The notes under the pieces are model-generated. The model had not been told where the DNA came from, ran no database searches, and saw nothing but the letters and a program-made list of their open reading frames with translations. A stretch of 41,503 bases of DNA, taken from positions 1-41,503 of the forward strand of contig CALKWZ010000077.1 of assembly GCA_938003985.1 (NCBI GenBank). The letters run 5' to 3'. Numbering within the stretch: the stretch's first letter is position 1; the number at the start of each line of letters is the position of its first letter. This document shows positions 6,959-13,845 of the stretch, one piece after another. Origin of the DNA: an uncultured Verrucomicrobiota bacterium (GTDB lineage: Bacteria; Verrucomicrobiota; Kiritimatiellia; CAIQIC01; Lenti-01). A program made the translations under genes and the position numbers.

Positions 6959-7000
6959 GTCCATTGGCGCCGGCGCGGGGGTTAAAATCGCATTAAGGGA

Positions 7001-7029
7001 TTGACTTCCGCGCCGCAAACGGGCACAAC
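7001..7029 (+). promoter_or_regulatory. Candidate promoter of rpmH
   Basis: TTGACT (7001-7006), 17 bp and CACAAC (7024-7029) lie 35 bp upstream of the rpmH ATG. The -35 is good and the -10 poor. Confidence 0.4.
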
Positions 7030-7064
7030 ACGGCCCTTCAATTTAAAGAAGAAAGGCTCCGCAC

Positions 7065-7211
7065 ATGCAACCGACCTATCATCCTTCCAAGATCAAGCGC
7101 GCCCGCAAGCACGGTTTCCGCGCCAAGATGGCCACGGCCAACGGCCGCAAGGTCCTCAGCCGCCGCCGCGCCAAGGGCCGCAAGTCCTTGACCGTCAGCG
7201 ACCGGAAGTAA
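7065..7211 (+). CDS. rpmH: Ribosomal protein bL34
   Basis: A 48-aa basic protein, MQPTYHPSKIKRARKHGFRAKM..., with the complete L34 pattern (TYxPSKxKRxRxHGFRxRM, GRxVLxxRRxKGRxxLTV). It is a component of the large ribosomal subunit. It heads the conserved rpmH-rnpA-yidD-yidC cluster and lies 37 bp before rnpA. dnaA, the common upstream neighbour of rpmH, is absent here. Confidence 0.97.
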   Translation: MQPTYHPSKIKRARKHGFRAKMATANGRKVLSRRRAKGRKSLTVSDRK

Positions 7212-7248
7212 ATTCCCGTTCGCCCCCGCGCCGGGGACGAGTTTTCCC

Positions 7249-7674
7249 ATGCAACCCGGCAGCGATCGCCCGGCCGTTCCCGCCTCCCCGGAGAAACGCC
7301 AGGCGTTTTGCGTCCGCGCCACGCTGGGCCGCAAGCAGCGCCTGCAACGTCCGGGGCAGTTCGAGGAAGCCTACGCCCAGGACCGCCGCTGGCACGGGCG
7401 CTTCATGGTGCTTTTTTTGCGGTCGGGGCCCGACGCCTCGCTGCGCCTCGGCGTGGTGGCCAGCAAGAAAGTCGGCAACGCCCCCGAGCGAGCGCGCGCC
7501 AAGCGCCGCCTGCGCGAAGCGTTCCGCCGCCAGCGCGCCGGATTCGCCGGCCGCACCGACGACGTCGTGCTCGTCGCGCGCCGCTCCATTCTCGACGCGC
7601 CGTGGGACGCCGTCGTCGCCGAACTGCGCAAGCTGGCCGCCCAGGCCGGCCTGACGCCCCCCGCCGCGACATGA
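7249..7674 (+). CDS. rnpA: Ribonuclease P protein component
   Basis: A 141-aa basic protein that binds the RNase P RNA and helps cleave tRNA 5' leaders. The diagnostic central region is LGVVASKKVGNAPERARAKRRLREAFRR, with the Arg-rich helix of the family. The N-terminus (MQPGSDRPAVPASPEKRQAF) is about 25 residues longer than in many bacteria. A later start is possible, but the upstream ATG follows rpmH closely. Its stop overlaps the yidD start (ATGA at 7671-7674). Confidence 0.93.
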   Translation: MQPGSDRPAVPASPEKRQAFCVRATLGRKQRLQRPGQFEEAYAQDRRWHGRFMVLFLRSGPDASLRLGVVASKKVGNAPERARAKRRLREAFRRQRAGFAGRTDDVVLVARRSILDAPWDAVVAELRKLAAQAGLTPPAAT

Positions 7675-7922
7675 ATCCCGTCGCCGCTTCGCTCTGCTTC
7701 CTGATCCGCGTTTACCAGAAAACGCTCAAGCACGCGTTCGGCGCCTGCTGCCGGTTCGAGCCGTCGTGCTCGAATTATATGCTGGAAGCCATCCGCGTCC
7801 ATGGAGTAGGGTACGGCGTTTTTTTAGGGCTCCGGCGGATCGTCCGGTGCCATCCGTGGAACCCCGGCGGGTTCGACCCCGTCCCGCCCAAGAAAAGTGA
7901 TTTAGCGAGCAAAACCGAATGA
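7671..7922 (+). CDS. yidD: Membrane protein insertion efficiency factor YidD
   Basis: An 83-aa protein with the family signature YQKTLKHAFGACCRFEPSCSNYMLEAI and RRIVRCHPWNPGGFDPVP. YidD is a small, membrane-associated protein that assists YidC-dependent insertion. The start overlaps the rnpA stop and the end overlaps the yidC start (ATGA at 7919-7922), so translation is probably coupled along the operon. Confidence 0.93.
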   Translation: MNPVAASLCFLIRVYQKTLKHAFGACCRFEPSCSNYMLEAIRVHGVGYGVFLGLRRIVRCHPWNPGGFDPVPPKKSDLASKTE

Positions 7923-9757
7923 AGAAACAAGACCTGATTCCGATCGTCCTGATTTTCGCGCTGTTCCTGGCCTATCCGACCCTCGACCGGAAGTTCATTT
8001 CCAAGATCTTCCCGCCCAAGGCCAAGCCGGCGCCCGCCGCCGTCGCGAAGGCCGAAGCCCCCGCCCTGCCCGCCGATACGGCCTTGGCCGCGCCCGAGGC
8101 GGAGAAAGCCGCCCCGGCGCCCGAGGCGGACGGCGTCACGTCCGCCACCTGGAAGAAGGACGAACCGGCCCCCGCCCCCGCGGAAGAAGACAAGGCCATG
8201 GAAGTCCTGACCACCCTCGGCAACGAACGCCTGGAAATCACGACCTCCACGCACGGCGCCGGCGTCGTCCGCGCCGCGATCCTCGGCTATCCCTCCGTCA
8301 AGGGTTCCGACGTCCCCGTCACGTTCGATTTTTCCGACCGGCCCGCCGCCGCCCCGATCGGCTATCCCGGCCTCGCCCCGCGCGCCGCGTTCGAACTCGC
8401 CGCCTCCACGGACGATTCCGTCACCTACCGCAAGGTCCTGCCCGGCGGCCTCGTCCTGACCCGCACGCTCGTCCTCGGCGACGGCTACCAGGTGCGGCTC
8501 GCCGACAAGCTCGAAAACCCCACCGGCGCGCCGGTCGCCCTCGACGGCTACGGCCTGCAGTCCGGCTTCATGGAACACCTCCCCGGCGAAAAAGACGAGC
8601 AGACCCCGCTCCTCGGCGTGGACACCCTCACCGGCAGCGACAAGGTCCAGTACTGGGCCGCCCAATTCGAAAGCTGGTTCCCGAAATCGGAAGAGTCCGT
8701 TCCGCGAACGGTTTTCGAAAGCGACATTCCGGTCAATTTCTTTGTGCGGCTTTTCAGCTTCGGTCGCGGCAACGGCAAGCAGACCCCGCTCCACGTGGAT
8801 TGGGCCGCGGTCAAGAACAAGTACTTCGTGCAAATCCTCACTCCGGTCGATGCTTCCGCCGACCAGTGCCTCGTCCGAACCGCCCGCGGCGAGCCCGTCC
8901 GCTCGACGTTCATGGGCATTTTCCCGCGCACGAGCGTTCCGTTCGCACGCGTCGCGGCCGAGCTGCGCATGCCCGACTACGAGCTCGCGGCCGGCCAAAC
9001 GCTCGAGCAGACCGCCACCTTCTACGTCGGCCCCAAGGTCTATACCGAACTCAAGGCCAACGGCCCGCACCAGGAAGACATCCTCCAGCTCGGGTTCTGG
9101 CGCGTCGTCGGCATCTGGATCCTCAAGGTCATGGTCTGGATCCAGGCCCACGTCTGGCCCTACAGCTACGGCGTCGCCATCATCCTGCTGACGTTCCTCA
9201 TCCGCATCGTCTTCTGGCCCCTCAACCACAAGTCCATGGTCAGCACGCGCCACATGCAGGAGATCCAGCCGCTGATCACCGCCGTGCGCGAGAAGTACAA
9301 GAGCGATCCGCAGAAGCAGCAGCAGGAGATGATGGCGCTCTACAAGGAGCACAAGATCAACCCGATGGGCGGCTGCCTGCCCATGCTGATCCAGATCCCG
9401 GTGTTCTTCGCCCTCTTCGTCGTGCTGCGCGGCGCCATCGAGCTGCGCTTCTCGTCGTTCCTGTGGATCGCCGACCTCTCCACGCCGGAAAACCTGTTCA
9501 AGGACGTCCTGCCGTTCGGGCTGAACATCCTGCCGCTGTTCATGGGCGTGACCATGTGGCTGCAGCAGAAGATGACCCCCACCAGCGATCCCCAGCAGCA
9601 GAAGATGATGATGATGATGCCCGTGCTCTTCACCTTCATGTTCTACTCCTTCCCCTCGGGCCTCTCGCTCTACTGGTCCACCAACCAGGTCATGATGATC
9701 GTCCAGCTCGCCTGGATGAAGAAGTTCCACCCGCCCCTCGCCGCCGCGAAGAAGTAG
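7919..9757 (+). CDS. yidC: Membrane protein insertase YidC
   Basis: A 612-aa inner-membrane insertase. The N-terminal anchor (PIVLIFALFLAYPTL) is followed by an Ala/Pro/Glu-rich linker (about 30-95), a large periplasmic domain (about 95-370) and the conserved five-helix core, with VWPYSYGVAIILLTFLIRIVFWPL, the charged hairpin KYKSDPQKQQQEMMALYKEHKINPMGGCLPMLIQIPVFFALF, and MPVLFTFMFYSFPSGLSLYWSTNQ. It inserts and folds membrane proteins, alone or with SecYEG. The length is normal for a YidC with a periplasmic domain. The C-terminus is short (AAAKK). It is the last gene of the rpmH cluster; the usual jag or mnmE neighbours do not follow. Confidence 0.96.
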   Translation: MKKQDLIPIVLIFALFLAYPTLDRKFISKIFPPKAKPAPAAVAKAEAPALPADTALAAPEAEKAAPAPEADGVTSATWKKDEPAPAPAEEDKAMEVLTTLGNERLEITTSTHGAGVVRAAILGYPSVKGSDVPVTFDFSDRPAAAPIGYPGLAPRAAFELAASTDDSVTYRKVLPGGLVLTRTLVLGDGYQVRLADKLENPTGAPVALDGYGLQSGFMEHLPGEKDEQTPLLGVDTLTGSDKVQYWAAQFESWFPKSEESVPRTVFESDIPVNFFVRLFSFGRGNGKQTPLHVDWAAVKNKYFVQILTPVDASADQCLVRTARGEPVRSTFMGIFPRTSVPFARVAAELRMPDYELAAGQTLEQTATFYVGPKVYTELKANGPHQEDILQLGFWRVVGIWILKVMVWIQAHVWPYSYGVAIILLTFLIRIVFWPLNHKSMVSTRHMQEIQPLITAVREKYKSDPQKQQQEMMALYKEHKINPMGGCLPMLIQIPVFFALFVVLRGAIELRFSSFLWIADLSTPENLFKDVLPFGLNILPLFMGVTMWLQQKMTPTSDPQQQKMMMMMPVLFTFMFYSFPSGLSLYWSTNQVMMIVQLAWMKKFHPPLAAAKK

Positions 9758-9763
9758 GCCAGA

Positions 9764-9791
9764 GGTTCACGGTTCAGGGTTCACGGTTCAG
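9764..9791. repeat. Heptad repeat, 4 units (GGTTCAc/g)
   Basis: Four contiguous 7-bp units alternate GGTTCAC and GGTTCAG. Confidence 0.85.
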
Positions 9792-9806
9792 CGGTTGTCC
9801 GCGCCG

Positions 9807-9868
9807 CAAAGTTCTTACGTTCTACGTAAAACGCCGCGAAAGTTTTTGCCGCTCCGCTCGCGGAGCCT
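9807..9868. repeat. 31-bp repeat units with TACGTnnnACGTA core (2 units)
   Basis: The first unit has a TTACGTTCTACGTAAAA core. A second unit starts exactly 31 bp later (AAAGTTTTTGCC) but is degenerate. It is the same family as the array at 26825-26948. Confidence 0.65.
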
Positions 9869-10045
9869 AGCTCGCTCGCCGCGCCAAGCGCGGCGCTATA
9901 GACCTCGCGTTCGCCCGGCGTTCCGCGTCTGCGGGACTTGGGCTCGACACTCGGCTATTTCCGTTCTACGTCATTTTCGGGTCCGATTTTTACGTAGTAC
10001 ATAAAAGACGCGCCGCGCCGGACATCCCGGCGCAACACCCCCCCT

Positions 10046-10087
10046 CTGCCGTTCCCTGTCCGACCTCCGATCTCTGACCTCCGACCT
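10046..10087. repeat. Heptad repeat upstream of trmJ (consensus CCGACCT)
   Basis: Six units in 7-bp phase, the last four being close variants of CCGACCT. Two looser units (CCCGTTC, CCCGCCC) continue the phase to 10101. Confidence 0.75.
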
Positions 10088-10114
10088 CCCGTTCCCCGCC
10101 CCGCTTCTCTTCGG

Positions 10115-10142
10115 TTGTCTTCCGTCCCCCATCCGCTATCAT
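10115..10142 (+). promoter_or_regulatory. Predicted leaderless promoter of trmJ
   Basis: TTGTCT (10115-10120), 16 bp and TATCAT (10137-10142). Only 8 bp separate the -10 from the ATG at 10151, so transcription would start at or next to the start codon. Confidence 0.55.
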
Positions 10143-10150
10143 TCCCGGCG

Positions 10151-10888
10151 ATGTCCCCGCTCGACCACATCCGGATCGTCCTCGTCAACACCGTCTACGG
10201 CGGCAACGTGGGCTCCGTCTGCCGCGCCATGAAGAACATGGGGCTCTCGCAGCTCGTGCTGGTGGATCCGCGGCCGGGCATGGATATGGAAGAAGCCCAG
10301 CAAATGGCCTGCCACGCGGGCGACGTCCTCGCGAATCGCAAGGTGTTCGACACGACCGCCGAAGCCGTCGCCGATTGCGGCCTCGTCGCCGGCACCTCGA
10401 ACCGCGGCGGGCTTTATCGCGACCACTCCAAAACCCCACGCGAATGGGCCCCGCGCCTGCTCGAAGCCGCGCTCGATACCCCCGTCGCCATCTTGTTCGG
10501 TTCCGAGGACAACGGCCTGTCGCTCGAAGATCTCGCGCTGTGCACGCAGTTCATCCGCATCCCGTCGTCGGACGCCTACAAGTCGCTCAACGTCGCCATG
10601 TCGGTCATGGTCTGCGCCTACGAGCTGTTCGCGGCTTCCGGCATGTTCGAGCCGCCGCAGGAGCGCTCGGCCGAATGCCCCTCGGCCATGCGCGAGGCCA
10701 TGTTCGCGAAGTGGCGGAAGGCCCTGCTCGACATCGGCTTCATGACGAACGACACGGCCGACCACATGATGCTCGGCATCCGTCGCATCCTGTCGCGCGG
10801 CACCTTGACCGAAAAAGACGTCCAGATCCTCCTCGGCATGGCGTCGCAGACCCAGTGGGCCGCCAACCAGCTGCCGAAAAAGCCATGA
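10151..10888 (+). CDS. trmJ: tRNA (Cm32/Um32) methyltransferase TrmJ-like
   Basis: A 245-aa SPOUT enzyme that would 2'-O-methylate nucleotide 32 of tRNAs using S-adenosylmethionine. The motifs are VYGGNVGSVCRAMKNMGLSQLVLVDPR near the N-terminus, AILFGSEDNGLSLEDL in the middle and FIRIPSSDAYKSLNVAMSVMVCAYEL forming the knot. A C-terminal helical extension (about 175-245) fits TrmJ rather than TrmH. The ATG at 10151 is preferred over an upstream one at 10115 because that one lies in the promoter's -35. The stop overlaps the start of the next gene (ATGA, 10885-10888). Confidence 0.88.
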   Translation: MSPLDHIRIVLVNTVYGGNVGSVCRAMKNMGLSQLVLVDPRPGMDMEEAQQMACHAGDVLANRKVFDTTAEAVADCGLVAGTSNRGGLYRDHSKTPREWAPRLLEAALDTPVAILFGSEDNGLSLEDLALCTQFIRIPSSDAYKSLNVAMSVMVCAYELFAASGMFEPPQERSAECPSAMREAMFAKWRKALLDIGFMTNDTADHMMLGIRRILSRGTLTEKDVQILLGMASQTQWAANQLPKKP

Positions 10889-11892
10889 GCGCGCAGCACG
10901 TTTTATCCGTGATGGTCGTGGCCCTCAACGAGGCCAAGCACGTGGCCGGCCTGAAGGCGGCGCTGAACCACCTGCACCTGCCCGATGGCTGGAGCCTCGA
11001 AACCATCCTGATCGACGGCGGCAGCCGCGACGGCACCGTCGAAGCCGCCCGCGAGGCCGGCTTCGACGAATGCCAGGTGCACCCGGGCGCCTCGATCCCC
11101 GTCTGCCGCAACCACGCGCTGCGCGCCGCCCGCGGCACCGCCCTGGCGTTCCTCGACGGCGACTGCATGCCCGACAAGGATTGGCTGGTCCATGCCGCGC
11201 CGTGGCTACTCAAGCCGACGCCCGTCTTGATCGGCTATCCCGTCGCGCCCCCCGCCACCGGCAACTGGATCCACCGCGCCTGGCACGCCCATTGGCACCA
11301 CAAGAATCCGGCCGCGGCGGCCGGCGGCGGCGAACCGGTGACGGTCGAGGCCTTCCGCCTCATCACCACGCGCAACATGCTTTTCAACCGCGCGCTGCTG
11401 GGCGTCGTGCCTTCCTTCGACGAAACGCTGACCACCGGCGAGGACACCGATTTCGCCTTTCGCGCGACGCAGGCCGGCGCCGAAGTCGCCGCGCTGCCGT
11501 CCCTGCGCGTGACGCACCTCGGCGAGCCCGCCACCCTGCGGCAGTATTATCGCCAGCAGCTCTGGCACGCCAACCGCAAGGCCTACGGCACGATCCTGAA
11601 AAGTTCGCGCGGCAAGGCCGGCGCCAACGCCATCTTCTTTTCCCTCGCCTTCCTCGGCGCCCTGTGCCTCGTGCCCCTCGCCGTCGCGCTGGGCCTGCTG
11701 TTTTCCCCGTGGTACTTCTTCCTGGCCGCGCCGCTCGTTCTCGTCACCGCCGGCCCCGCCGCACTCATCGCCGACCGCGCCAACTCGCCGGTCCTCTTCC
11801 TTCGCCTGACCATCCTCTACTTCCTCTACGGCCTGGCCCGCTCCGTGGACCTCGTCGGCCTCTCCCCGCGCAAAAAATCGTGGAAATCGTAG
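10885..11892 (+). CDS. Family 2 glycosyltransferase with C-terminal membrane segments
   Basis: A 335-aa protein. The N-terminal GT-A fold shows LSVMVVALNEAKHVAGL, ILIDGGSRDGTVE (42-53) and the metal-binding FLDGDCMPDKDW (89-100); a TTGEDTDFAFR motif near 190 matches the ED motif of GT2 enzymes. Two or three hydrophobic segments (about 255-315) anchor it to the membrane. It probably transfers a sugar from a nucleotide donor to a lipid or surface glycan; the substrate cannot be read. Translation is coupled to trmJ by a 4-bp overlap, though no functional link is obvious. Confidence 0.85.
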   Translation: MSAQHVLSVMVVALNEAKHVAGLKAALNHLHLPDGWSLETILIDGGSRDGTVEAAREAGFDECQVHPGASIPVCRNHALRAARGTALAFLDGDCMPDKDWLVHAAPWLLKPTPVLIGYPVAPPATGNWIHRAWHAHWHHKNPAAAAGGGEPVTVEAFRLITTRNMLFNRALLGVVPSFDETLTTGEDTDFAFRATQAGAEVAALPSLRVTHLGEPATLRQYYRQQLWHANRKAYGTILKSSRGKAGANAIFFSLAFLGALCLVPLAVALGLLFSPWYFFLAAPLVLVTAGPAALIADRANSPVLFLRLTILYFLYGLARSVDLVGLSPRKKSWKS

Positions 11893-11974
11893 GTCAGGAG
11901 ACAGGAGTTAGGGTTCAGGGTTCAGGGATTCATTTGATGATTGGAAATTGGACATTGAGTATTGGATATTGAGA
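11891..11974. repeat. Heptad repeat, 12 units in strict phase
   Basis: Twelve consecutive 7-bp units start at 11891. The first five drift around GGTTCAG; the last five are variants of ATTGGAA (for example ATTGGAC, ATTGAGT). The array fills nearly the whole gap between the glycosyltransferase stop and the next start. Confidence 0.9.
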
Positions 11975-11982
11975 TTCCGAAC

Positions 11983-12795
11983 ATGCCTTCCATCCCCCAG
12001 ATCGTTTCCAGCCTGCAGAACGCCGGCATCAAGGAAGTCGTCAAGTTGCGGCAGCGCTCGCACCGCGACGACAACGCCCTGCTGATCGTCGAGGGCTACC
12101 GCGAGGTCAAGCGCGCGCTGGACAACCGCGTGCCCATCCTGAAGCTGTTCTATTGCCCCGCGCTCTACCAGGGGAAGAACGAACCCACGATCGTCGCCCG
12201 CTGCGCGGAACAGAACGTGCCGCTGTTCGAGTGCTCCGAGCCGGTCTTCATGAAGATCGCCTACCGCGACCGCCCCGAAGGCCTGCTGGCCCTCTGTCCG
12301 CAGATCCGCCGGACGCTGGCCGACCTGAAACTGCCGGCCAATCCCTTCGTCGTGATCGGCGAGCACATCGAAAAGCCCGGCAATCTCGGCACCATGCTGC
12401 GCACGGCCGACGCCGCGGGCGCCCACGCACTGGTCGTCTGCGACCGCTGCACGGACGTCAACAACCCCAACGTCGTGCGCGCCAGCATCGGCACCCTCTT
12501 CACCGTGCCCGTCGCCGAAGCCAGCACCGAAGAAACTCTCGCCTGGCTGAAAAAGAACGGCATCCGCTCCCTCGCCGCCTCCCCGCACGCCACCAAGAAC
12601 TACACGGAAGTCGACATGACCCAGCCCATCGCCGTCGTCGTCGGCGCCGAACAGTTCGGCCTGAGCGACGCCTGGATGACGCAGGCCGACGAACTGGTGC
12701 GCATCCCCATGCTCGGCCAGGCCGACTCCCTGAACGTCGCCGCCGCCGCCACGATCCTGCTCTACGAAGTCGTCCGCCAGCGCGGCGGAAAATAG
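11983..12795 (+). CDS. SpoU/TrmH-family 2'-O-ribose RNA methyltransferase
   Basis: A 270-aa protein with an N-terminal substrate-binding domain (LLIVEGYREVKRAL near 35-48) and a SPOUT catalytic domain. The three motifs are HIEKPGNLGTMLRTADAAGAHALVV, AVVVGAEQFGLSDAW and VRIPMLGQADSLNVAAAATILLYEVVRQ. It would methylate a ribose in rRNA or tRNA; the exact site cannot be told from sequence. An upstream in-frame ATG at 11962 lies inside the heptad repeat array, so 11983 is taken as the start. No Shine-Dalgarno site is visible. Confidence 0.88.
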   Translation: MPSIPQIVSSLQNAGIKEVVKLRQRSHRDDNALLIVEGYREVKRALDNRVPILKLFYCPALYQGKNEPTIVARCAEQNVPLFECSEPVFMKIAYRDRPEGLLALCPQIRRTLADLKLPANPFVVIGEHIEKPGNLGTMLRTADAAGAHALVVCDRCTDVNNPNVVRASIGTLFTVPVAEASTEETLAWLKKNGIRSLAASPHATKNYTEVDMTQPIAVVVGAEQFGLSDAWMTQADELVRIPMLGQADSLNVAAAATILLYEVVRQRGGK

Positions 12796-12856
12796 CCGGT
12801 CGGCGCCCTCCTTGCCGATTCGGCCGCAAAAAGTTGCGCCGGTCCCATTTTTCGGC

Positions 12857-12884
12857 TTGCATGCCTCCCCGGTTCCGCTATCTT
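12857..12884 (+). promoter_or_regulatory. Predicted promoter of tRNA-Asp
   Basis: TTGCAT (12857-12862), 16 bp and TATCTT (12879-12884) lie 20 bp before the tRNA. Confidence 0.6.
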
Positions 12885-12904
12885 CTGCGTGATTTTTGAG
12901 CCAC

Positions 12905-12982
12905 GGGGTCGTAGCTCAATTTGGTTAGAGCGTCGGCTTGTCACGCCGAAGGTTGCGGGTTCAAGTCCCGTCGACCCCGCCA
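12905..12982 (+). tRNA. tRNA-Asp (GTC), CCA encoded
   Basis: Acceptor GGGGTCG/CGACCCC, anticodon stem TCGGC/GCCGA with loop TTGTCAC (anticodon GTC), T arm GCGGG-TTCAAGT-CCCGT, discriminator G and encoded CCA. A strong terminator follows. Confidence 0.96.
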
Positions 12983-12996
12983 CTTGAAAACGGAAG

Positions 12997-13019
12997 CCTC
13001 CGCGCAAGCGGAGGTTTTT
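12997..13019 (+). terminator. Rho-independent terminator after tRNA-Asp
   Basis: CCTCCGC-GCAA-GCGGAGG followed by TTTTT. Confidence 0.9.
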
Positions 13020-13060
13020 CTTTGACGCGGAACCGCCGTTCGCGCAGGGTGCGAATCATT

Positions 13061-13308
13061 GACGGGGCGTTCCCGACCATCCCGATTCCCGCCTGGTCGG
13101 CGGGATCGGGAGGTGTCGGGATGGCAGAGCGCCCGAGAGTTTTGACAATTTAGCGACGGGGCGTTCCCGACCACGCCGCCTGGCGGCGGGTGTCGGGATG
13201 GCAGAGCGCCCGAGAGTTTTGACAATTTAGCGACGGGGCGTTCCCGACCACGCCGCCTGGCGGCGGGTGTCGGGATGGCAGAGCGCCCGAGAGTTTTGAC
13301 AATTTAGC
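13061..13308. repeat. Tandem repeats in front of tRNA-Pro, each with tRNA fragments around a hairpin
   Basis: Two identical 77-bp units (13155-13231, 13232-13308) follow a diverged 94-bp unit (13061-13154). Each begins with GACGGGGCGT, matching the tRNA-Pro 5' end. Next comes a hairpin with arms TCCCGAC and GTCGGGA around a GCCGCC/GGCGGC core, then TGGCAGAGCGC, which resembles the tRNA D arm (TGGTAGAGCGC), and an AT-rich TTTTGACAATTTAG segment. The array runs straight into the intact tRNA. Confidence 0.88.
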
Positions 13309-13310
13309 GA

Positions 13311-13384
13311 CGGGGCGTGGCTCAGCCTGGTAGAGCGCAAGGTTTGGGACCTTGATGTCGCGGGTTCAAATCCCGCCGCCCCGA
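13311..13384 (+). tRNA. tRNA-Pro (TGG), no encoded CCA
   Basis: Acceptor CGGGGCG/CGCCCCG, D arm GCTC/GAGC, anticodon stem CAAGG/CCTTG with loop TTTGGGA (anticodon TGG), T arm GCGGG-TTCAAAT-CCCGC, discriminator A. CCA is not encoded, unlike the tRNA-Lys and tRNA-Asp genes here. It is preceded by tandem fragments of itself and followed by a GIY-YIG gene and a copy of its own 3' half. Confidence 0.95.
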
Positions 13385-13398
13385 TTCCTGTCCCCCGC

Positions 13399-13686
13399 AT
13401 GCACTTCGTCTACATCCTGTACAGCCCGCAACTCGACCGGTTTTACGTCGGGGAATCGGCGGACCCGAACGAACGGCTTGAGCACCATTTGGCCGGTCAC
13501 CAGCGATTCACGCGCCGCGCCGCCGACTGGGTCATGGTTTTCTACTTGCCAACGGCCTCTCGCACCGAAGCACTGGTCTTCGAACGAAAAATCAAGCAAT
13601 CCAAGAGCCGCAAAACCGTTGTTCGCTGGATTCAGGGGTCCGACAACCAGATCGAAGCCGCCGTCTGGCAGCGTTTCGCCTGGTAG
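13399..13686 (+). CDS. GIY-YIG single-domain endonuclease
   Basis: A 95-aa protein consisting of one GIY-YIG domain: MHFVYILYSPQLDRFYVGES (VYI and YVG forming the name motif at 4-6 and 16-18), RLEHH with the catalytic-type Arg26, and the acidic helix RTEALVFERKIKQSKSRK with Glu57 or Glu62 as metal ligand. Domains of this type nick or cut DNA. The short form resembles the stand-alone 'YILYSxxxDRxYVG...FTxxAxDW' proteins common in environmental bacteria. The ATG lies 15 bp after the tRNA-Pro discriminator base with no Shine-Dalgarno site, so expression may depend on read-through from the tRNA. Flanking tRNA copies imply a role in mobility. Confidence 0.85.
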   Translation: MHFVYILYSPQLDRFYVGESADPNERLEHHLAGHQRFTRRAADWVMVFYLPTASRTEALVFERKIKQSKSRKTVVRWIQGSDNQIEAAVWQRFAW

Positions 13687-13720
13687 TCCCGACCCCGCCG
13701 CCTTTCGGCGGGTGTCGGGA
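13685..13720. repeat. REP-like hairpin at the end of the GIY-YIG unit
   Basis: Arms TCCCGAC and GTCGGGA enclose CCCGCCG/CGGCGGG with a CTTT loop. It is the same design as the hairpins at 13155-13308. Confidence 0.8.
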
Positions 13721-13763
13721 TTGGGAACTAGATGTCGCGGGTTCGAATCCCGCCGCCCCGATT
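13721..13763 (+). pseudogene. tRNA-Pro 3'-half fragment
   Basis: This is a copy of 13344-13386 with 3 mismatches. It has an intact T arm and acceptor 3' strand but no acceptor 5' strand or D arm nearby, so it is not a working tRNA. Confidence 0.85.
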
Positions 13764-13809
13764 TCTTCAAGCCGCAGGTTCGGTTCCGATTTTCCAGTAC
13801 GCTCCGAAC

Positions 13810-13838
13810 TCGACAGGCGGGGACCTTCCCGCTAGTCT
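13810..13838 (+). promoter_or_regulatory. Predicted leaderless promoter of the kinase gene
   Basis: TCGACA (13810-13815), 17 bp and TAGTCT (13833-13838). The GTG start at 13846 is 7 bp past the -10. Confidence 0.5.
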
Positions 13839-13845
13839 TTGCGGC

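Larger units (their letters stand above)
9758..10150. other. Repeat-filled intergenic region between yidC and trmJ
   Basis: No gene is seen in these 393 bp. They hold four heptads (9764-9791), two units of a 31-bp repeat (from 9807), hairpins such as GCTCCG/CGGAGC and GCCGCGC/GCGCGGC (about 9850-9900), two more degenerate TACGT near-palindromes (9960-10003), and a second heptad run (10046-10087) before the trmJ promoter. Confidence 0.7.
13344..13763. mobile_element. GIY-YIG unit bounded by copies of the tRNA-Pro 3' half
   Basis: The tRNA segment 13344-13386 (anticodon loop to acceptor end) recurs at 13721-13763 with 3 differences in 43 bp, giving a 377-bp period. The GIY-YIG gene is the only gene in between. 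The right end also carries a hairpin of the same type as in the upstream tandem repeats, and CCTGGTAG (matching the tRNA D loop) overlaps the gene's stop. This suggests an insertion in or next to the tRNA gene that regenerated its 3' end, with the GIY-YIG enzyme as the likely agent. Confidence 0.65.

Noticed and set aside
7001..9757. Chromosomal replication origin beside rpmH
   Set aside because: dnaA is absent and no DnaA-box cluster was noticed upstream of rpmH.
13296..13308. TTGACA-like -35 box in front of tRNA-Pro
   Set aside because: It lies about 11 bp before the tRNA 5' end, so its -10 would fall inside the tRNA. It may serve as part of an extended -10, but no matching -35 was found.
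13732..13845. Upstream extension of the kinase frame and related frames reading SRVRIPPPRF or SRVQIPPPRF
   Set aside because: The text is the translation of tRNA T-arm sequence, a common artefact near tRNA genes, and the region holds the kinase promoter.
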